Assembly (NCBI RefSeq): GCF_000368085.1
Contig: NZ_KB849239.1
Location: 1,268,269 to 1,332,268, forward strand
Source of the DNA: Acinetobacter nosocomialis NIPH 2119
GTDB taxonomy: Bacteria; Pseudomonadota; Gammaproteobacteria; Pseudomonadales; Moraxellaceae
DNA: 64,000 nucleotides
Direction of reading: 5' to 3'
Both the position numbers and the translations under genes were made by a program. Shown piece after piece: positions 8,368 through 17,972 of this stretch (positions are counted from its first letter, which is position 1; each line of letters opens with the position of its first letter). A model generated the notes under the pieces. That model did not search any database. It was not told where the DNA came from and saw nothing but the letters and a program-made list of their open reading frames with translations.

Positions 8368-8670
8368 ATGAGTTACAAACACAATAATCTGATGGCAATG
8401 CGTCACCGTTTTTGGGATGAGGCTTCAGATCATGTATTAAATGAAAAGCAATTTTTACAGCAGACCTTAATCGAACAAGGCATTTTTAATAATGCGACTT
8501 TTGATGATGTTAAGTACTTTTTCTATACACTGCCTAGCATCGTTATTGTAAAGGCTCATGCACTTGGTTTTATGCATGATTCCGTCAAGCAAATGGTTAT
8601 TCAGCATATTCAAGCTAATCGTATGCACTTAATGCAAAAGGCTGAATTGAAAATTCAGTTTAAAATGTAA
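8368..8670 (+). CDS. Hypothetical protein, 100 aa
   Basis: I do not recognise this protein. It is 100 aa, mostly helical by composition, with no signal peptide or membrane segment and a basic, Met- and His-rich C-terminal half. It is stand-alone between ybaK (divergent) and the ABC1 kinase gene. A weak hairpin with GCCG/CGGC arms follows the stop (about 8673-8695). ATG start; codon use looks like its neighbours, so it is probably a real, genus-restricted gene. Confidence 0.6.
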   Translation: MSYKHNNLMAMRHRFWDEASDHVLNEKQFLQQTLIEQGIFNNATFDDVKYFFYTLPSIVIVKAHALGFMHDSVKQMVIQHIQANRMHLMQKAELKIQFKM

Positions 8671-8702
8671 TTTGCCGGTTAGTATCTGATACGGCGTTTT
8701 AT
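8671..8702 (+). terminator. Probable weak terminator after the 100-aa gene
   Basis: GCCG and CGGC arms bracket about 14 bases including the small inverted repeat TATC-TGATA, followed by GTTTTAT. The stem is short, so this is tentative. Confidence 0.35.
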
Positions 8703-8749
8703 AGTAGTTTATTTTTTCTGAATGGCGGATATTTTGATTTTCTTATTAA

Positions 8750-8763
8750 TGCTTAGGCTATTT
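8750..8763. repeat. Second copy of the 14-base repeat upstream of the ABC1 kinase gene
   Basis: Same TGCTTAGGCTATTT as at 8239-8252, in the 237-bp gap before 8908. No other feature is clear in that gap. Confidence 0.35.
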
Positions 8764-8907
8764 TTAGAAAATTAAAATCCCAAATGAGACTTTCAACTCA
8801 TCATTCAGTCTGAGGGAACTATTTTAATACGTTCAAAACATGTAATATTCGTTACAATTTTAGATCACCAGCGTTTGGCTGCATGATGCGCATAGGATTC
8901 TATTTTC

Positions 8908-10281
8908 ATGTCAAATCAGAACGATAAGCTTAAGAGTTTAAAAACTTCTTCCATGGATCGACGCTTATCAATCGCGAAAGCTTCTTTACTGGCAGGAACA
9001 CGTTGGGCTACTGCAAGTGCCTCTTCCCTCTTTTCTAGTGAAGAAGAAAAAGAGAAGAAACGTAAAAAGGCAATGAGCGAACAAGCTAATTATCTTGTCT
9101 CTGAAATTGGCAAACTTAAAGGTTCTATTGTCAAGATTGGCCAAATGATGGCGCTTTATGGTGAACATTTTTTACCAGAAGAAATTACTCAAGCTTTAAA
9201 TACCCTAAATAACCAAACTGTTGCTTTAGACTGGCCAGCAATTAAACCTCATTTACAAGAACAACTAGGTTCTAAGTTAAATGATCTAACAATTGATCAT
9301 GAACCTATCGGTACAGCCTCTCTGGCACAAGTTCATCGCGCAACACGTAAATCAGACGGTTTAGAATTAGTTTTAAAAATTCAATACCCTGGTGTTGCGA
9401 ATGCAATTGACTCCGATATGAGCCTGTTTAAAAACATGCTTAAGCTTACACGCATGGTTCCTCAAACACGTGAGTTTGATCAATGGTTCGATGAAGTACG
9501 TGAAATGATGCATCGTGAAGTCAATTATCACGTAGAGGCAGCCACAACACGTCGCTTTGCTGAGCGTTTAAAGGATGATGAACGCTACATTGTCCCTACG
9601 ATTGTAGACGAATACTGTACCGATCAGGTCTTATGTATGACGTTTGAACGTGGCGTACCTATTAATAGTCCAGTCATGCTCTCACTTCCTCAAGAACGTC
9701 GCAATCAGCTCGGTGAAGCTTCACTAGAAATTGCAGTTCGTGAAATTTTTGAATGGGGCGAAATGCAAACTGACCCTAACTTTGGTAACTACCTTGTTCG
9801 TTTAGGTAATGGCCAAGATGTTCAGGATAAAATCGTACTACTAGACTTTGGTGCGATCCGTCAGTTCGATGAACATTTACTCTCAGTCGCGCGTAATCTT
9901 ATACAAGCGGGTTATCAGCACGATAAAGATGCAATGGTCCAAGCTATGACTGGATATGAGTTCTTTGATGCAATGCCTGAAAGTATTAAACCCGGCATGG
10001 CCGATGTCTTTTTACTTGCGACAGAAGCATTCAGTACCCCTGCAAATAATCCAGATATGCCAGTGGGCCTAATGGATGAACATGAACGTTATGACTGGAA
10101 AAAGAGCCAGTTACATAGTCGTGTTATGCAGCAAGCAAGCAAATCAATGGCATCTCGATATTTCTCGGTTCCTCCAAAAGAATTTATGTTCATTAGCCGT
10201 AAGTTTATTGGCGCATATACCTTTATGACTGTGATTGATGCCAAAACCAATGTACGACGTATGATTCGTAACTTTGCTTAA
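8908..10281 (+). CDS. ABC1/UbiB-family atypical kinase
   Basis: Protein of the ABC1 (AarF/UbiB/ADCK) atypical kinase family, 457 aa. It has the KxGQ signature (KGSIVKIGQMMALYGEHFLP, about residues 71-90), the Ala-rich loop and Lys of the ATP site (IGTASLAQVHRA...LVLKIQYPG), and the metal-binding LLDFGAIRQF near residue 311. Members act in ubiquinone biosynthesis or lipid homeostasis, probably as ATPases. It lacks the two C-terminal membrane helices of E. coli UbiB, so it is more likely a soluble AarF-type paralogue than UbiB itself. Stand-alone, followed by a terminator-like hairpin. Confidence 0.85.
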   Translation: MSNQNDKLKSLKTSSMDRRLSIAKASLLAGTRWATASASSLFSSEEEKEKKRKKAMSEQANYLVSEIGKLKGSIVKIGQMMALYGEHFLPEEITQALNTLNNQTVALDWPAIKPHLQEQLGSKLNDLTIDHEPIGTASLAQVHRATRKSDGLELVLKIQYPGVANAIDSDMSLFKNMLKLTRMVPQTREFDQWFDEVREMMHREVNYHVEAATTRRFAERLKDDERYIVPTIVDEYCTDQVLCMTFERGVPINSPVMLSLPQERRNQLGEASLEIAVREIFEWGEMQTDPNFGNYLVRLGNGQDVQDKIVLLDFGAIRQFDEHLLSVARNLIQAGYQHDKDAMVQAMTGYEFFDAMPESIKPGMADVFLLATEAFSTPANNPDMPVGLMDEHERYDWKKSQLHSRVMQQASKSMASRYFSVPPKEFMFISRKFIGAYTFMTVIDAKTNVRRMIRNFA

Positions 10282-10290
10282 TATTATTAA

Positions 10291-10319
10291 GACTAGAATG
10301 ATTCCGTGTCATTCTAGTC
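10291..10319 (+). terminator. Hairpin after the ABC1 kinase gene
   Basis: Perfect 11-bp stem (GACTAGAATGA / TCATTCTAGTC) with a 7-base loop, 9 bases past the stop. The T-run is poor, so it may end transcription inefficiently or protect the 3' end. Confidence 0.55.
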
Positions 10320-10501
10320 AATCCAAACAAAATAGTTCTTTTTAAAAATTTCTTTTCTTTTATAAAATCAATAATATGTATTAAAACTTATTTTGCTTTT
10401 ACCATTTATCTGCTCATTTTTTGAATGTCAGCAACGACATAGTTTTTTCTTATACAGCGTGTCAGCATAAAACAATAACAATGTGTTAGGACACCACAAT
10501 C

Positions 10502-11794
10502 ATGACAAATATGATCAATAAAGCCCAAGGGTTGGGTTTATCGCTTATCACAAAATTAGCTGGAAGCGATGTACTTGATCAACTCAAACTACGTAAATTT
10601 CTTGAAAAGTCTCTTTATCAAGGTTCAAAAGCTGGATTTAGAGCATTAAGTCAGACTCAGAAAGCATTTAAACCTAAGCAAATCCCCCAACAGCGTCTAC
10701 CTCAACAGAAGAAAAACCTATTTGACTTAAGCCTCACCGAAGAACAACAAATGACTTCTGATGCAATGTCTCAATTTGCTCAAGAAGTTTTATTAGGATT
10801 AGCTCATGATGCTGATCAGGCAGGTCAATTTCCAGAAAGCCTTTGGCAATATGTAGAAGATTTAGGACTAAATTATTATGCTCTTCCAGAAGCACTAGGT
10901 GGTGTCGCCGCTGAACAAAATATTGTAAGTAACCTATTGATTGCTGAAAAACTAGCTGAAGGTGATTTTAGTCTTACAGCAGGACTTTTAAGTACGTTTA
11001 GCGTTATTAATGCGATTACACGTTGGGGTTCTACTGAAGTTCAGTCAATGTATTTACCTTGCTTTGCAGAAGACTCAGACATTACCGCCACTTTCGCTGT
11101 ACAAGAAGCTACTCCGGCATTTAACCCATATATCTTAAAAACAAAAGCTTCTCTTGAAAATAATCAATATTTTATAGAAGGTGAAAAAACCTTAGTCATT
11201 TTAGGTGATTTAGCTGATGTGTTCTTGGTGAGTGCAGATTTTAATGGCAAGCCGGATGTGTTTGTAGTACAAGCGGGCGATACCATTTCCATTAAAAGTA
11301 CCCCTGCTATGGGTCTCAAAGCAACAGAGACAGCTACTTTAAAATTCAGCCATACACCTGCTCTACGATTAGGCACAACAGATTTTGATTACACCGCCTT
11401 TCTAGATTTAGGCAATCTTATGTGGTGTGCAATGGCTGTAGGAACATGTGAAGCGGTAAAAGCCTATTGTATTAAATATGCCAATGAGCGAACTGCTTTC
11501 GGAGAACCAATTTCACATCGTCAAAGTGTCGCATTCATGATTGCAGATATGGCAATTGAAATTGATGCTATGCGCATGCTGATTCTAAATGCCGCAAGTC
11601 TTGCCGAAGCAGGTAAGCCATTCCACCGTGAAGCATATTTAGCTCGTATTCTTTGCGCAGAAAAATCAATGAAAATAGGAACAGATGGCGTACAAATTTT
11701 AGGTGGTCATGGTTTCACAAAAGAACACCCTGTTGAACGTTGGTATCGTGATTTACGTGCAACCGCAATTTTACATTCTGGCTTACATGCTTAA
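10502..11794 (+). CDS. Acyl-CoA dehydrogenase family protein, lacking the usual C-terminal EGT motif
   Basis: Flavoprotein of the acyl-CoA dehydrogenase fold, 430 aa. An N-terminal extension of about 75 residues precedes the helical domain (LSLTEEQQMTSDAMSQFAQE). The helical C-terminal domain has YANERTAFGEPISHRQSVAF and the FAD/CoA-site segment QILGGHGFTKEHPVERWYRD. The chain then ends at LRATAILHSGLHA, so the (Y/F)EGT motif that carries the catalytic Glu in MCAD-like enzymes is missing. It lies 21 bases before a second dehydrogenase gene and near alkM, suggesting a role in oxidation of alkane-derived fatty acids, perhaps as a partner subunit. Confidence 0.8.
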   Translation: MTNMINKAQGLGLSLITKLAGSDVLDQLKLRKFLEKSLYQGSKAGFRALSQTQKAFKPKQIPQQRLPQQKKNLFDLSLTEEQQMTSDAMSQFAQEVLLGLAHDADQAGQFPESLWQYVEDLGLNYYALPEALGGVAAEQNIVSNLLIAEKLAEGDFSLTAGLLSTFSVINAITRWGSTEVQSMYLPCFAEDSDITATFAVQEATPAFNPYILKTKASLENNQYFIEGEKTLVILGDLADVFLVSADFNGKPDVFVVQAGDTISIKSTPAMGLKATETATLKFSHTPALRLGTTDFDYTAFLDLGNLMWCAMAVGTCEAVKAYCIKYANERTAFGEPISHRQSVAFMIADMAIEIDAMRMLILNAASLAEAGKPFHREAYLARILCAEKSMKIGTDGVQILGGHGFTKEHPVERWYRDLRATAILHSGLHA

Positions 11795-11815
11795 GATCAA
11801 TCAGAGGATATTTTC

Positions 11816-13021
11816 ATGAATTTACAAAATCCAAAAAAATTCAAAATGATGATTGATCAAGCACATGATGTTGCGATCAATGTATTACGCCCTATTTCCC
11901 GTAAATACGATAAAGCAGAACATGCTTATCCGAAAGAACTCGATATGCTCGCTTCACTCATTGATGGCATGAATGAAGGTGGTGAAGGAATTAATGCAGG
12001 TGCTGCCGGTGCAGGAAAACGTGGTGAATCTGATAATGAAGGTGTCCGTAACGGAACTAACATGTCAACAGCGTTAGGCATCATTGAAATGTGCTATGGC
12101 GATACTGGGCTATTACTCAGTATGCCACGTCAAGGTTTAGGAAACTCTGCAATTGCCGCGGTCGCAAATGATGAGCAACTAGAACGTTTTAAAGGAACAT
12201 GGGCAGCTATGGCGATTACTGAACCAGGCTGTGGTTCTGACTCTGCTGCGATCCGTACTACGGCAACTAAAGATGGCAATGACTATATTTTAAATGGTGA
12301 AAAGATTTTCGTAACTTCTGGTGAACGTGCGGACTCGGTGGTCGTATGGGCTACACTTGACCGAAAACTTGGACGTGCAGCCATCAAATCATTTGTAGTG
12401 CCTAAAGGTACTCCCGGAATGAAAGTTGAACGACTTGAACATAAGTTAGGTATCAAAGCTTCTGATACAGCCGTTATTAGTTTTACTGACTGTCGTGTTC
12501 CGGCTAAAAACTTGCTTGGTAATCCTGAAATTGATGTTGCAAAAGGTTTTGCCGGTGTAATGGAAACTTTTGACAATACACGACCATTAGTTGCCGCAAT
12601 GGCAATTGGCTGTGCCAAAGCTTCTTTAGAACGTATTAAAGAAATTTTTAAAGACCAATTAGATCCCAATTACTCGACTCCATATTTGCAAACTTCCAAC
12701 CTTGCTGCGCAAATTTACCGAATGGAAGCCGAATGGGAAGCTGCACGGTTACTTATGTTGAAAGCCACATGGATGGCAGACAACAAAAAACCAAACTCCA
12801 AAGAAGCTTCCATCGCTAAAGCAAAAGCAGGTCGTGTAGGCAACGAAATCACTTTGAAGTGTGTCGAATTAGCAGCAAGTGTTGGCTATAACGAAGATGA
12901 ACTACTTGAAAAGTGGGCACGTGATTCAAAAATTCTTGATATTTTTGAAGGTACTCAACAAATCCAGCAACTTATTATTGCTCGACGTGAGCTTGGAAAA
13001 TCTTCAAGCGAACTAAAATAA
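11816..13021 (+). CDS. Acyl-CoA dehydrogenase
   Basis: 401 aa. The FAD/substrate loop AITEPGCGSDSAAIRTTA lies near residue 125, a GEKIFVTSGERAD strand follows, and a GYNEDELLEKWARDSKI segment leads to DIFEGTQQIQQLIIARREL near the C-terminus. The FEGT Glu fits the catalytic base of the family. Follows the other dehydrogenase gene by 21 bases, so the two are co-transcribed. It probably oxidises fatty acyl-CoA made downstream of alkane hydroxylation; chain length cannot be read from the sequence. Confidence 0.9.
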   Translation: MNLQNPKKFKMMIDQAHDVAINVLRPISRKYDKAEHAYPKELDMLASLIDGMNEGGEGINAGAAGAGKRGESDNEGVRNGTNMSTALGIIEMCYGDTGLLLSMPRQGLGNSAIAAVANDEQLERFKGTWAAMAITEPGCGSDSAAIRTTATKDGNDYILNGEKIFVTSGERADSVVVWATLDRKLGRAAIKSFVVPKGTPGMKVERLEHKLGIKASDTAVISFTDCRVPAKNLLGNPEIDVAKGFAGVMETFDNTRPLVAAMAIGCAKASLERIKEIFKDQLDPNYSTPYLQTSNLAAQIYRMEAEWEAARLLMLKATWMADNKKPNSKEASIAKAKAGRVGNEITLKCVELAASVGYNEDELLEKWARDSKILDIFEGTQQIQQLIIARRELGKSSSELK

Positions 13022-13027
13022 AAATAT

Positions 13028-13053
13028 TGCAAGGAGGTTTAACCTCCTTGCTT
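13028..13053 (+). terminator. Hairpin after the acyl-CoA dehydrogenase pair
   Basis: GCAAGGAGGTT / AACCTCCTTGC arms meet almost without a loop, directly after the stop at 13021. A second hairpin, CCCTCT/AGAGGG at about 13084-13109, faces alkM from the other side. Confidence 0.6.
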
Positions 13054-13079
13054 CTTAGCATTATAACTTATGGGTAAAA

Positions 13080-13112
13080 TAAAACCCTCTAATCACATGA
13101 GTAGAGGGTTCG
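13080..13112 (-). terminator. Hairpin at the 3' end of alkM
   Basis: AACCCTCTAATCACATGAGTAGAGGGTT region: arms ACCCTCTA and TAGAGGGT bracket a short loop, 25 bases past the alkM stop on the minus strand, with TTTTAT following in that direction. Confidence 0.6.
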
Positions 13113-13136
13113 GTATTTCAGGAATATATTTTTTAT

Positions 13137-14366
13137 TTATTCAGCTTGTGTAGTTTCTAATGACTTATCGACTACACCAAATTTTTTGAAGATTTTTGCA
13201 CGACGTTTTGGTGAAATATTCGCTTTATTTAAATCACCTTTGTAGTGATCAAATACGCGCTTATCCATCATTTTAAACCATAATGAAGGAATTAATGCTG
13301 GTAGCAACATACTTGCATAACCACTTGGTAGTTCGGGTGCTTCATCAAAATGACGTAATGCTTGGAATGGACGAGTTGGATAAGCATGATGATCTGAGTG
13401 ACGCTGTAACTGATATAAGAATAAGTTGGTCACTACATTGTTATTATTCCAGCTATGCTCTGGCATTGTACGTTCATATTGACCATTTTCTTTCTTCTGA
13501 CGCAATAAGCCATAATGTTCAATATAGTTAATAATTTCGAATAGACTAATCCCGTAAAATGCTTGTGTTGCTAAATAAGGAATCGTACCTTTACCAAAAA
13601 TTCCAACCATAGAAGCATGGAAAGCAGCACTCATACCCCAGCCTTGCAGTAATTCATTATCGAGTGACCAAAACTCTTTACCTTTACGTTTTAAACGATT
13701 TTTCTCAATTTCAATTGCAGACTTAAAAGAACCAATAACTGTACGTGGCCAAAATTCATAGAATGTTTCACCCATACGTGAAGATGCCGGATCTTCAGGA
13801 GTAGCTGCACGCTTATGATGGCCATATGGATGCTCAATACGGAAATGGTTGTAACCTGTAGGTACTAAAGCAAGATGAGATAAAATATGGTCGATACGAT
13901 CATGTTTATGGCTTAGTTCATGGGCTGTATTAATTGCAATACCATTAATGGCACCCATCGAAATACCAAGCAAAATTTTGTCAATAAATGAAGTATCTTT
14001 ACGGCTTGTTAAATAACATGCATAAATATTTGCCGCATATTGCAATGGAATAAAGCTTTTCACTAAACGCGAATAATATGGATCTTTCTCAAGAAGTTTA
14101 ATTTCTTCATCGGTTGGATTACGCGCATCTTTACCAATAATTGTATCAATTGCAGGAATCACAACATGTAATAAAAGTGGACCACCTAAAGCAAATACTT
14201 TCTTTAATGGGCGTGGACCAAAATGGTATCCAGCTAAAATACCTAAACCAATTACAGGTAGAGCCGGACTAATCATCCATAAATAGCGCTTACGATCTAT
14301 CTCACGCATAGACGCTGGCACTGGCATAAGTTCTTGCTGAACATTCACTGGTGCATTCATAGTCAT
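13137..14366 (-). CDS. alkM: Alkane 1-monooxygenase (non-heme diiron, membrane)
   Basis: Terminal hydroxylase for medium- to long-chain n-alkanes, 409 aa, in the inner membrane and fed by rubredoxin and rubredoxin reductase (not in this window). The His clusters of the diiron centre are present: HELSHKHDRIDH near residue 150, EHPYGHHKRAATPEDPA near residue 180, NYIEHYGL near residue 285 and LQRHSDHHAYPTRPFQ near residue 330. Hydrophobic segments alternate with these. An AraC-family regulator is divergent on the other side of a 165-bp gap, the known alkM/alkR arrangement. Length is normal. Confidence 0.94.
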   Translation of the reverse strand: MTMNAPVNVQQELMPVPASMREIDRKRYLWMISPALPVIGLGILAGYHFGPRPLKKVFALGGPLLLHVVIPAIDTIIGKDARNPTDEEIKLLEKDPYYSRLVKSFIPLQYAANIYACYLTSRKDTSFIDKILLGISMGAINGIAINTAHELSHKHDRIDHILSHLALVPTGYNHFRIEHPYGHHKRAATPEDPASSRMGETFYEFWPRTVIGSFKSAIEIEKNRLKRKGKEFWSLDNELLQGWGMSAAFHASMVGIFGKGTIPYLATQAFYGISLFEIINYIEHYGLLRQKKENGQYERTMPEHSWNNNNVVTNLFLYQLQRHSDHHAYPTRPFQALRHFDEAPELPSGYASMLLPALIPSLWFKMMDKRVFDHYKGDLNKANISPKRRAKIFKKFGVVDKSLETTQAE

Positions 14367-14531
14367 TTTTCCTTTTTCTATATATCTATATAGTTAAAGA
14401 AATACTATTTGCTTAACAGTTGTAACCGTCCAAAAAACCTATTTCAAAGTCTTTGGCATTTTCTTCCACTTTTTTGTCCTAAAAACACATGTTGATCTAT
14501 TCTTATAGCTCACTATAATTTTATTAAAATA

Positions 14532-15494
14532 ATGATTGATCACGTAAACATGGATGCACTAAGTAAATTTTTTGATGATATCCACTTAAATAAGTCTGAA
14601 TATATTTATATAAAAGCACAAGGTGAATGGGCTTTTAAAACACAAGATCAATCTGCTTTACTGGCTTACATCGTTTTAACGGGTTCTGTATATATTCAAA
14701 TAAATAATGTCGAAAAAATAATTGCAAAAGCTGGAGATATTATTTTAATTCCTTCTGGAAAAGCTCATCAAGCTACAGATTCAAAAGCGACTGGAAGCAA
14801 ACTGGTAGATTCTGTCGATATTACTCCCTTATTTAATGGGCATCGTCATGACCCAATTGAGTTAGGTTCATCAGCGCCTGAAAATACATTATTGCTCTGT
14901 CTACGCTGTCAAGTTGATACGTATATGGCGGGACCACTGATTAATGCATTACCATCTATTATGCTTATTCAACACGAAAACCAGACAACTCCTCCTGAAT
15001 GGTTGCAAATAGGGCTTTATTTTTTAGCGGTCGAAACACAAAAAATTCAACCTGGTCATGACAAAATTATTGATCACTTAGTCAGTATTCTTTTAATTGA
15101 ATGTATTCGTGATCATATTCAACAAATGTCAGACCAACAAAACTGGTTAGGAGCATTAACACATCCTGAGTTAAGTAATGCTCTATCTGCAATCCATAGC
15201 CAACCTGAGGCTAGCTGGACTGTTGAATCATTAGCTGAACAATGCTGCATGTCGCGTTCTAAGTTTGCCAATCTCTTTAATAATATTATTGGTGAACCAC
15301 CTCTTACTTATTTGCAGCATTATCGCTTTCGCTTAGCGAGTCAATATCTACGGACAAGTAATTTATCAGTTCAACAAATTTCAAATAAAGTCGGCTATTC
15401 ATCAGAAACTGCATTTAGTCAGGCATTTAAGAGAGTATTTGATTTATCACCTAAACAATATAGACAAAATTATATAGGTAGTAGAGATCAGTAA
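14532..15494 (+). CDS. alkR: AraC-family regulator, probable alkane-responsive activator of alkM
   Basis: 320-aa AraC/XylS-type activator. The N-terminal cupin-like sensor domain (residues about 20-200) includes AKAGDIILIPSGKAHQ. The C-terminal domain has two helix-turn-helices (WTVESLAEQCCMSRSKFANLF and QQISNKVGYSSETAFSQAF). It is divergent from alkM across 165 bp, and in Acinetobacter an AraC-type AlkR induces alkM with long-chain alkanes. The symbol follows this context; orthology was not tested. A bidirectional terminator follows. Confidence 0.8.
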   Translation: MIDHVNMDALSKFFDDIHLNKSEYIYIKAQGEWAFKTQDQSALLAYIVLTGSVYIQINNVEKIIAKAGDIILIPSGKAHQATDSKATGSKLVDSVDITPLFNGHRHDPIELGSSAPENTLLLCLRCQVDTYMAGPLINALPSIMLIQHENQTTPPEWLQIGLYFLAVETQKIQPGHDKIIDHLVSILLIECIRDHIQQMSDQQNWLGALTHPELSNALSAIHSQPEASWTVESLAEQCCMSRSKFANLFNNIIGEPPLTYLQHYRFRLASQYLRTSNLSVQQISNKVGYSSETAFSQAFKRVFDLSPKQYRQNYIGSRDQ

Positions 15495-15524
15495 TAAAAA
15501 AAGCGCCGAAGCGCTTTTTTTATT
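15495..15524. terminator. Bidirectional terminator between alkR and ppiD
   Basis: AAAGCGC / GCGCTTT stem with a CGAA-type tetraloop, flanked by A-run and T-run, so it works on both strands. It separates two convergent genes. Confidence 0.85.
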
Positions 15525-15533
15525 ACATAAGTT

Positions 15534-17399
15534 TTATTTGATTTTAGCGTGTGACTTTAAGTATTCGCTGTAATCTTCGAGTATTTGCTGACCACGAGAT
15601 TGACGATAAAGCTGTTGTAATTGCTTTAACTGATCCGCTGGCATAGCATTTACCGCAGCTGAATTTACATTAGAAACGGCAACGACAACCAATTCATTAG
15701 GTAAGTTCGCTGTTGTAACAGACCACATACCAGGTTTCGGTGCAGGAACACTAAATGCTGCACGCTCAATTGCACGTTTTAAACCTTGTGAACGAGTAAA
15801 TACACCTGCAGATTCAAAAGATACTTTATTTTTCGCAACAACTTGCTCAGCTGGCTGAGTTTTGAATTCAGTCAACATTGTAGCAATTTTTGCTTGAGCT
15901 GCTTTGCGTGCTTTCTCATCAATTACTTTAGCTTTTGCTTCGTTCATTGCTTGAGCAAGTGGTTTAACGCCAGCAGCATGATAATCACGCACCTTAACCC
16001 AAACAGTATCACCATTCGCTAATTGAATATTTGATGAAGCGTTACGATCGCCATTTTTAACATCATCATTAAACAATTTAATTTTTACGTTTGGATCGCT
16101 TAGTTGTGGATTTTGAGTAGCTAAAGTTACACCATTTAATGATTCAATTTTTGTACCTTTAACTTGCTGTACAACTGCATCTAAAGAATCGTTACCTACA
16201 ATTGTTTCATTCAAACTATTTACTGTATCTGAATAAACAGTAGCAACTTTATTCTTTTCAACTTCAGCAGTTAAACGCGCCTTCTCAGCTTCAAACGAAG
16301 GAATTTGATTCGCTGGAGTCTCTGCTTCAATAATATGGTAACCATATTGTGTTTTTACTGGCTGCGAAACTTGACCATTTTTCAGACTTGAAACAGTTTT
16401 ATCAAATGCATCAGAGAAAACACCAGGTGCATACGCCTCTACTAAACCACCTTTCGTTTTTGAAGTTGGATCTTCTGAGAACTGAGCTGCTGCTTGAGCA
16501 AATGAAAGACCGCCTTGAATTTTTGCATATACCTCATTAGCAAGCTTTTGAGCTGCCGCATCATCACGAGCATCTGTGGTAATAAGAATATGCTTCACAA
16601 CACGTTTAGCATTTTTTTGCTGAGTTTCTACAAATTTAGCATAGGCTTGTTTGAGTTCAGCATCTGTTGCTGGTGCAGGTTTCGCCATTAAGGACGGAGA
16701 TAAAACAACATAATCTACATCAACAGAAGCAGGCTGTTTAAACTCGTTTTGATGTTTATTGTAGTAGTCAGTCGCTTCTTGATTAGATGCTGTTAAACCC
16801 GTTTTATAGGTATCTAACTTAATACTAGCTAAATGTAATGTACGCTGTTCAGTTTGCAAATTCGCAATTTGCATTACATCAACTTTACTCACTAAAGCAT
16901 AATCAGAAAAAGTTGAAGTCAACATTTTCAAAGCGTGATCTTGACGCAAGCTCGCAATTAAGGCTTGGCTTGTCATACCAATTGAACGCAAATAATTTTC
17001 ATATAATTTTTGTGAAAACTGACCATTTTCTTGCAAGCTTGGCTGCTGAGCTAACATTTGCTCGATTTGAGCATCGCTCAAAGAAATACCCAATTTTTCA
17101 GCTTGCTGAATGAGTAAATTACGAGATACCAATATATCGAGAGCTTTTGCTTGAATAACCGGTAAATTAAGTAAACTTTCATCACCTTTTACAGCAGCTA
17201 AATATTGTTCTTTATACCTTTGCGTTAAAGTTTCAAGGTCTTTTTTTGATATGTCCTGTCCATTTACAGTTTTTGCGACATCTGCCTTGTTTCCCCTATT
17301 AAAATATCCATTAATACCTACAAGCGCTAAAGGGGTCAAAAACAAAATTAAAAGGACTTTGCCGAGCCAACCCTTAATGACTGTACGAAACGATTCCAT
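15534..17399 (-). CDS. ppiD: Periplasmic folding chaperone PpiD (SurA_N / parvulin-type)
   Basis: Inner-membrane anchored chaperone acting at the SecYEG exit, 621 aa. A single N-terminal membrane helix (VLLILFLTPLALVGINGYF) is followed by a SurA_N-like region to about residue 190. A parvulin domain spans about 260-360 (VKHILITTDARDD...GGLVEAYAPGVFSDAF...VKTQYGYHIIEAE), then a C-terminal chaperone region with a second parvulin-like segment. hupB lies upstream on the same strand, the same order as hupB-ppiD in enterobacteria. Confidence 0.92.
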   Translation of the reverse strand: MESFRTVIKGWLGKVLLILFLTPLALVGINGYFNRGNKADVAKTVNGQDISKKDLETLTQRYKEQYLAAVKGDESLLNLPVIQAKALDILVSRNLLIQQAEKLGISLSDAQIEQMLAQQPSLQENGQFSQKLYENYLRSIGMTSQALIASLRQDHALKMLTSTFSDYALVSKVDVMQIANLQTEQRTLHLASIKLDTYKTGLTASNQEATDYYNKHQNEFKQPASVDVDYVVLSPSLMAKPAPATDAELKQAYAKFVETQQKNAKRVVKHILITTDARDDAAAQKLANEVYAKIQGGLSFAQAAAQFSEDPTSKTKGGLVEAYAPGVFSDAFDKTVSSLKNGQVSQPVKTQYGYHIIEAETPANQIPSFEAEKARLTAEVEKNKVATVYSDTVNSLNETIVGNDSLDAVVQQVKGTKIESLNGVTLATQNPQLSDPNVKIKLFNDDVKNGDRNASSNIQLANGDTVWVKVRDYHAAGVKPLAQAMNEAKAKVIDEKARKAAQAKIATMLTEFKTQPAEQVVAKNKVSFESAGVFTRSQGLKRAIERAAFSVPAPKPGMWSVTTANLPNELVVVAVSNVNSAAVNAMPADQLKQLQQLYRQSRGQQILEDYSEYLKSHAKIK

Positions 17400-17489
17400 A
17401 AGTATTCCAATATTTTATTTCGAGGAGAATTTTAACTGAAAAACCACAATGAATGAATGAGCAATATTGGTCAATTCAGATTTTTAATA

Positions 17490-17516
17490 AAAAACGCGCC
17501 TATATCGGCGCGTTTA
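17490..17516 (-). terminator. Terminator after hupB
   Basis: AAACGCGCC / GGCGCGTTT stem with a 6-base loop. In the minus direction a run of Ts follows (complement of 17484-17494). Confidence 0.85.
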
Positions 17517-17530
17517 ATCATCTTAAAAGA

Positions 17531-17803
17531 TTAAGCAACTGAATCTTTAAGACCTTTACCAGCTTTAAAGCTAGGTACTTTTGTTGCTTTAATTTGAAGC
17601 TCTTCACCAGTTTTAGGGTTACGACCAGTACGTGCAGCACGCTCTTTAACACTGAAAGTACCAAAACCCACTAAAGTAACTGTGTCACCTTTTTTAAGTG
17701 CTTCAGTAATTGACGCAATTGTCGCATCGAGTGCCTTGCCTGCATCAGTCTTAGATACTCCCCCTTTTTCAGCAATTGCATCGATTAATTCTGATTTATT
17801 CAT
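17531..17803 (-). CDS. hupB: DNA-binding protein HU-beta
   Basis: 90-aa histone-like protein that bends and compacts DNA as a dimer. It opens [18 protein letters not shown]. The beta-arm region contains [22 protein letters not shown], the family signature with the intercalating Pro. Followed by its own terminator and then ppiD. Confidence 0.96.
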   Translation of the reverse strand: MNKSELIDAIAEKGGVSKTDAGKALDATIASITEALKKGDTVTLVGFGTFSVKERAARTGRNPKTGEELQIKATKVPSFKAGKGLKDSVA

Positions 17804-17972
17804 GAATAAAACATCCTCTTAATATCGTTTGTTTAAGGTCCAAGGCTATAGTTTAAAAGGCCATGACGCCTTTATAGCAATGCTTTGGGGGAAAACGCAA
17901 TACTAGAGCAGAGCTTTTAGCAAAAATAAATGCTAAAAAACTGTTATATATTTGCTAAATCCCTACATTTTT

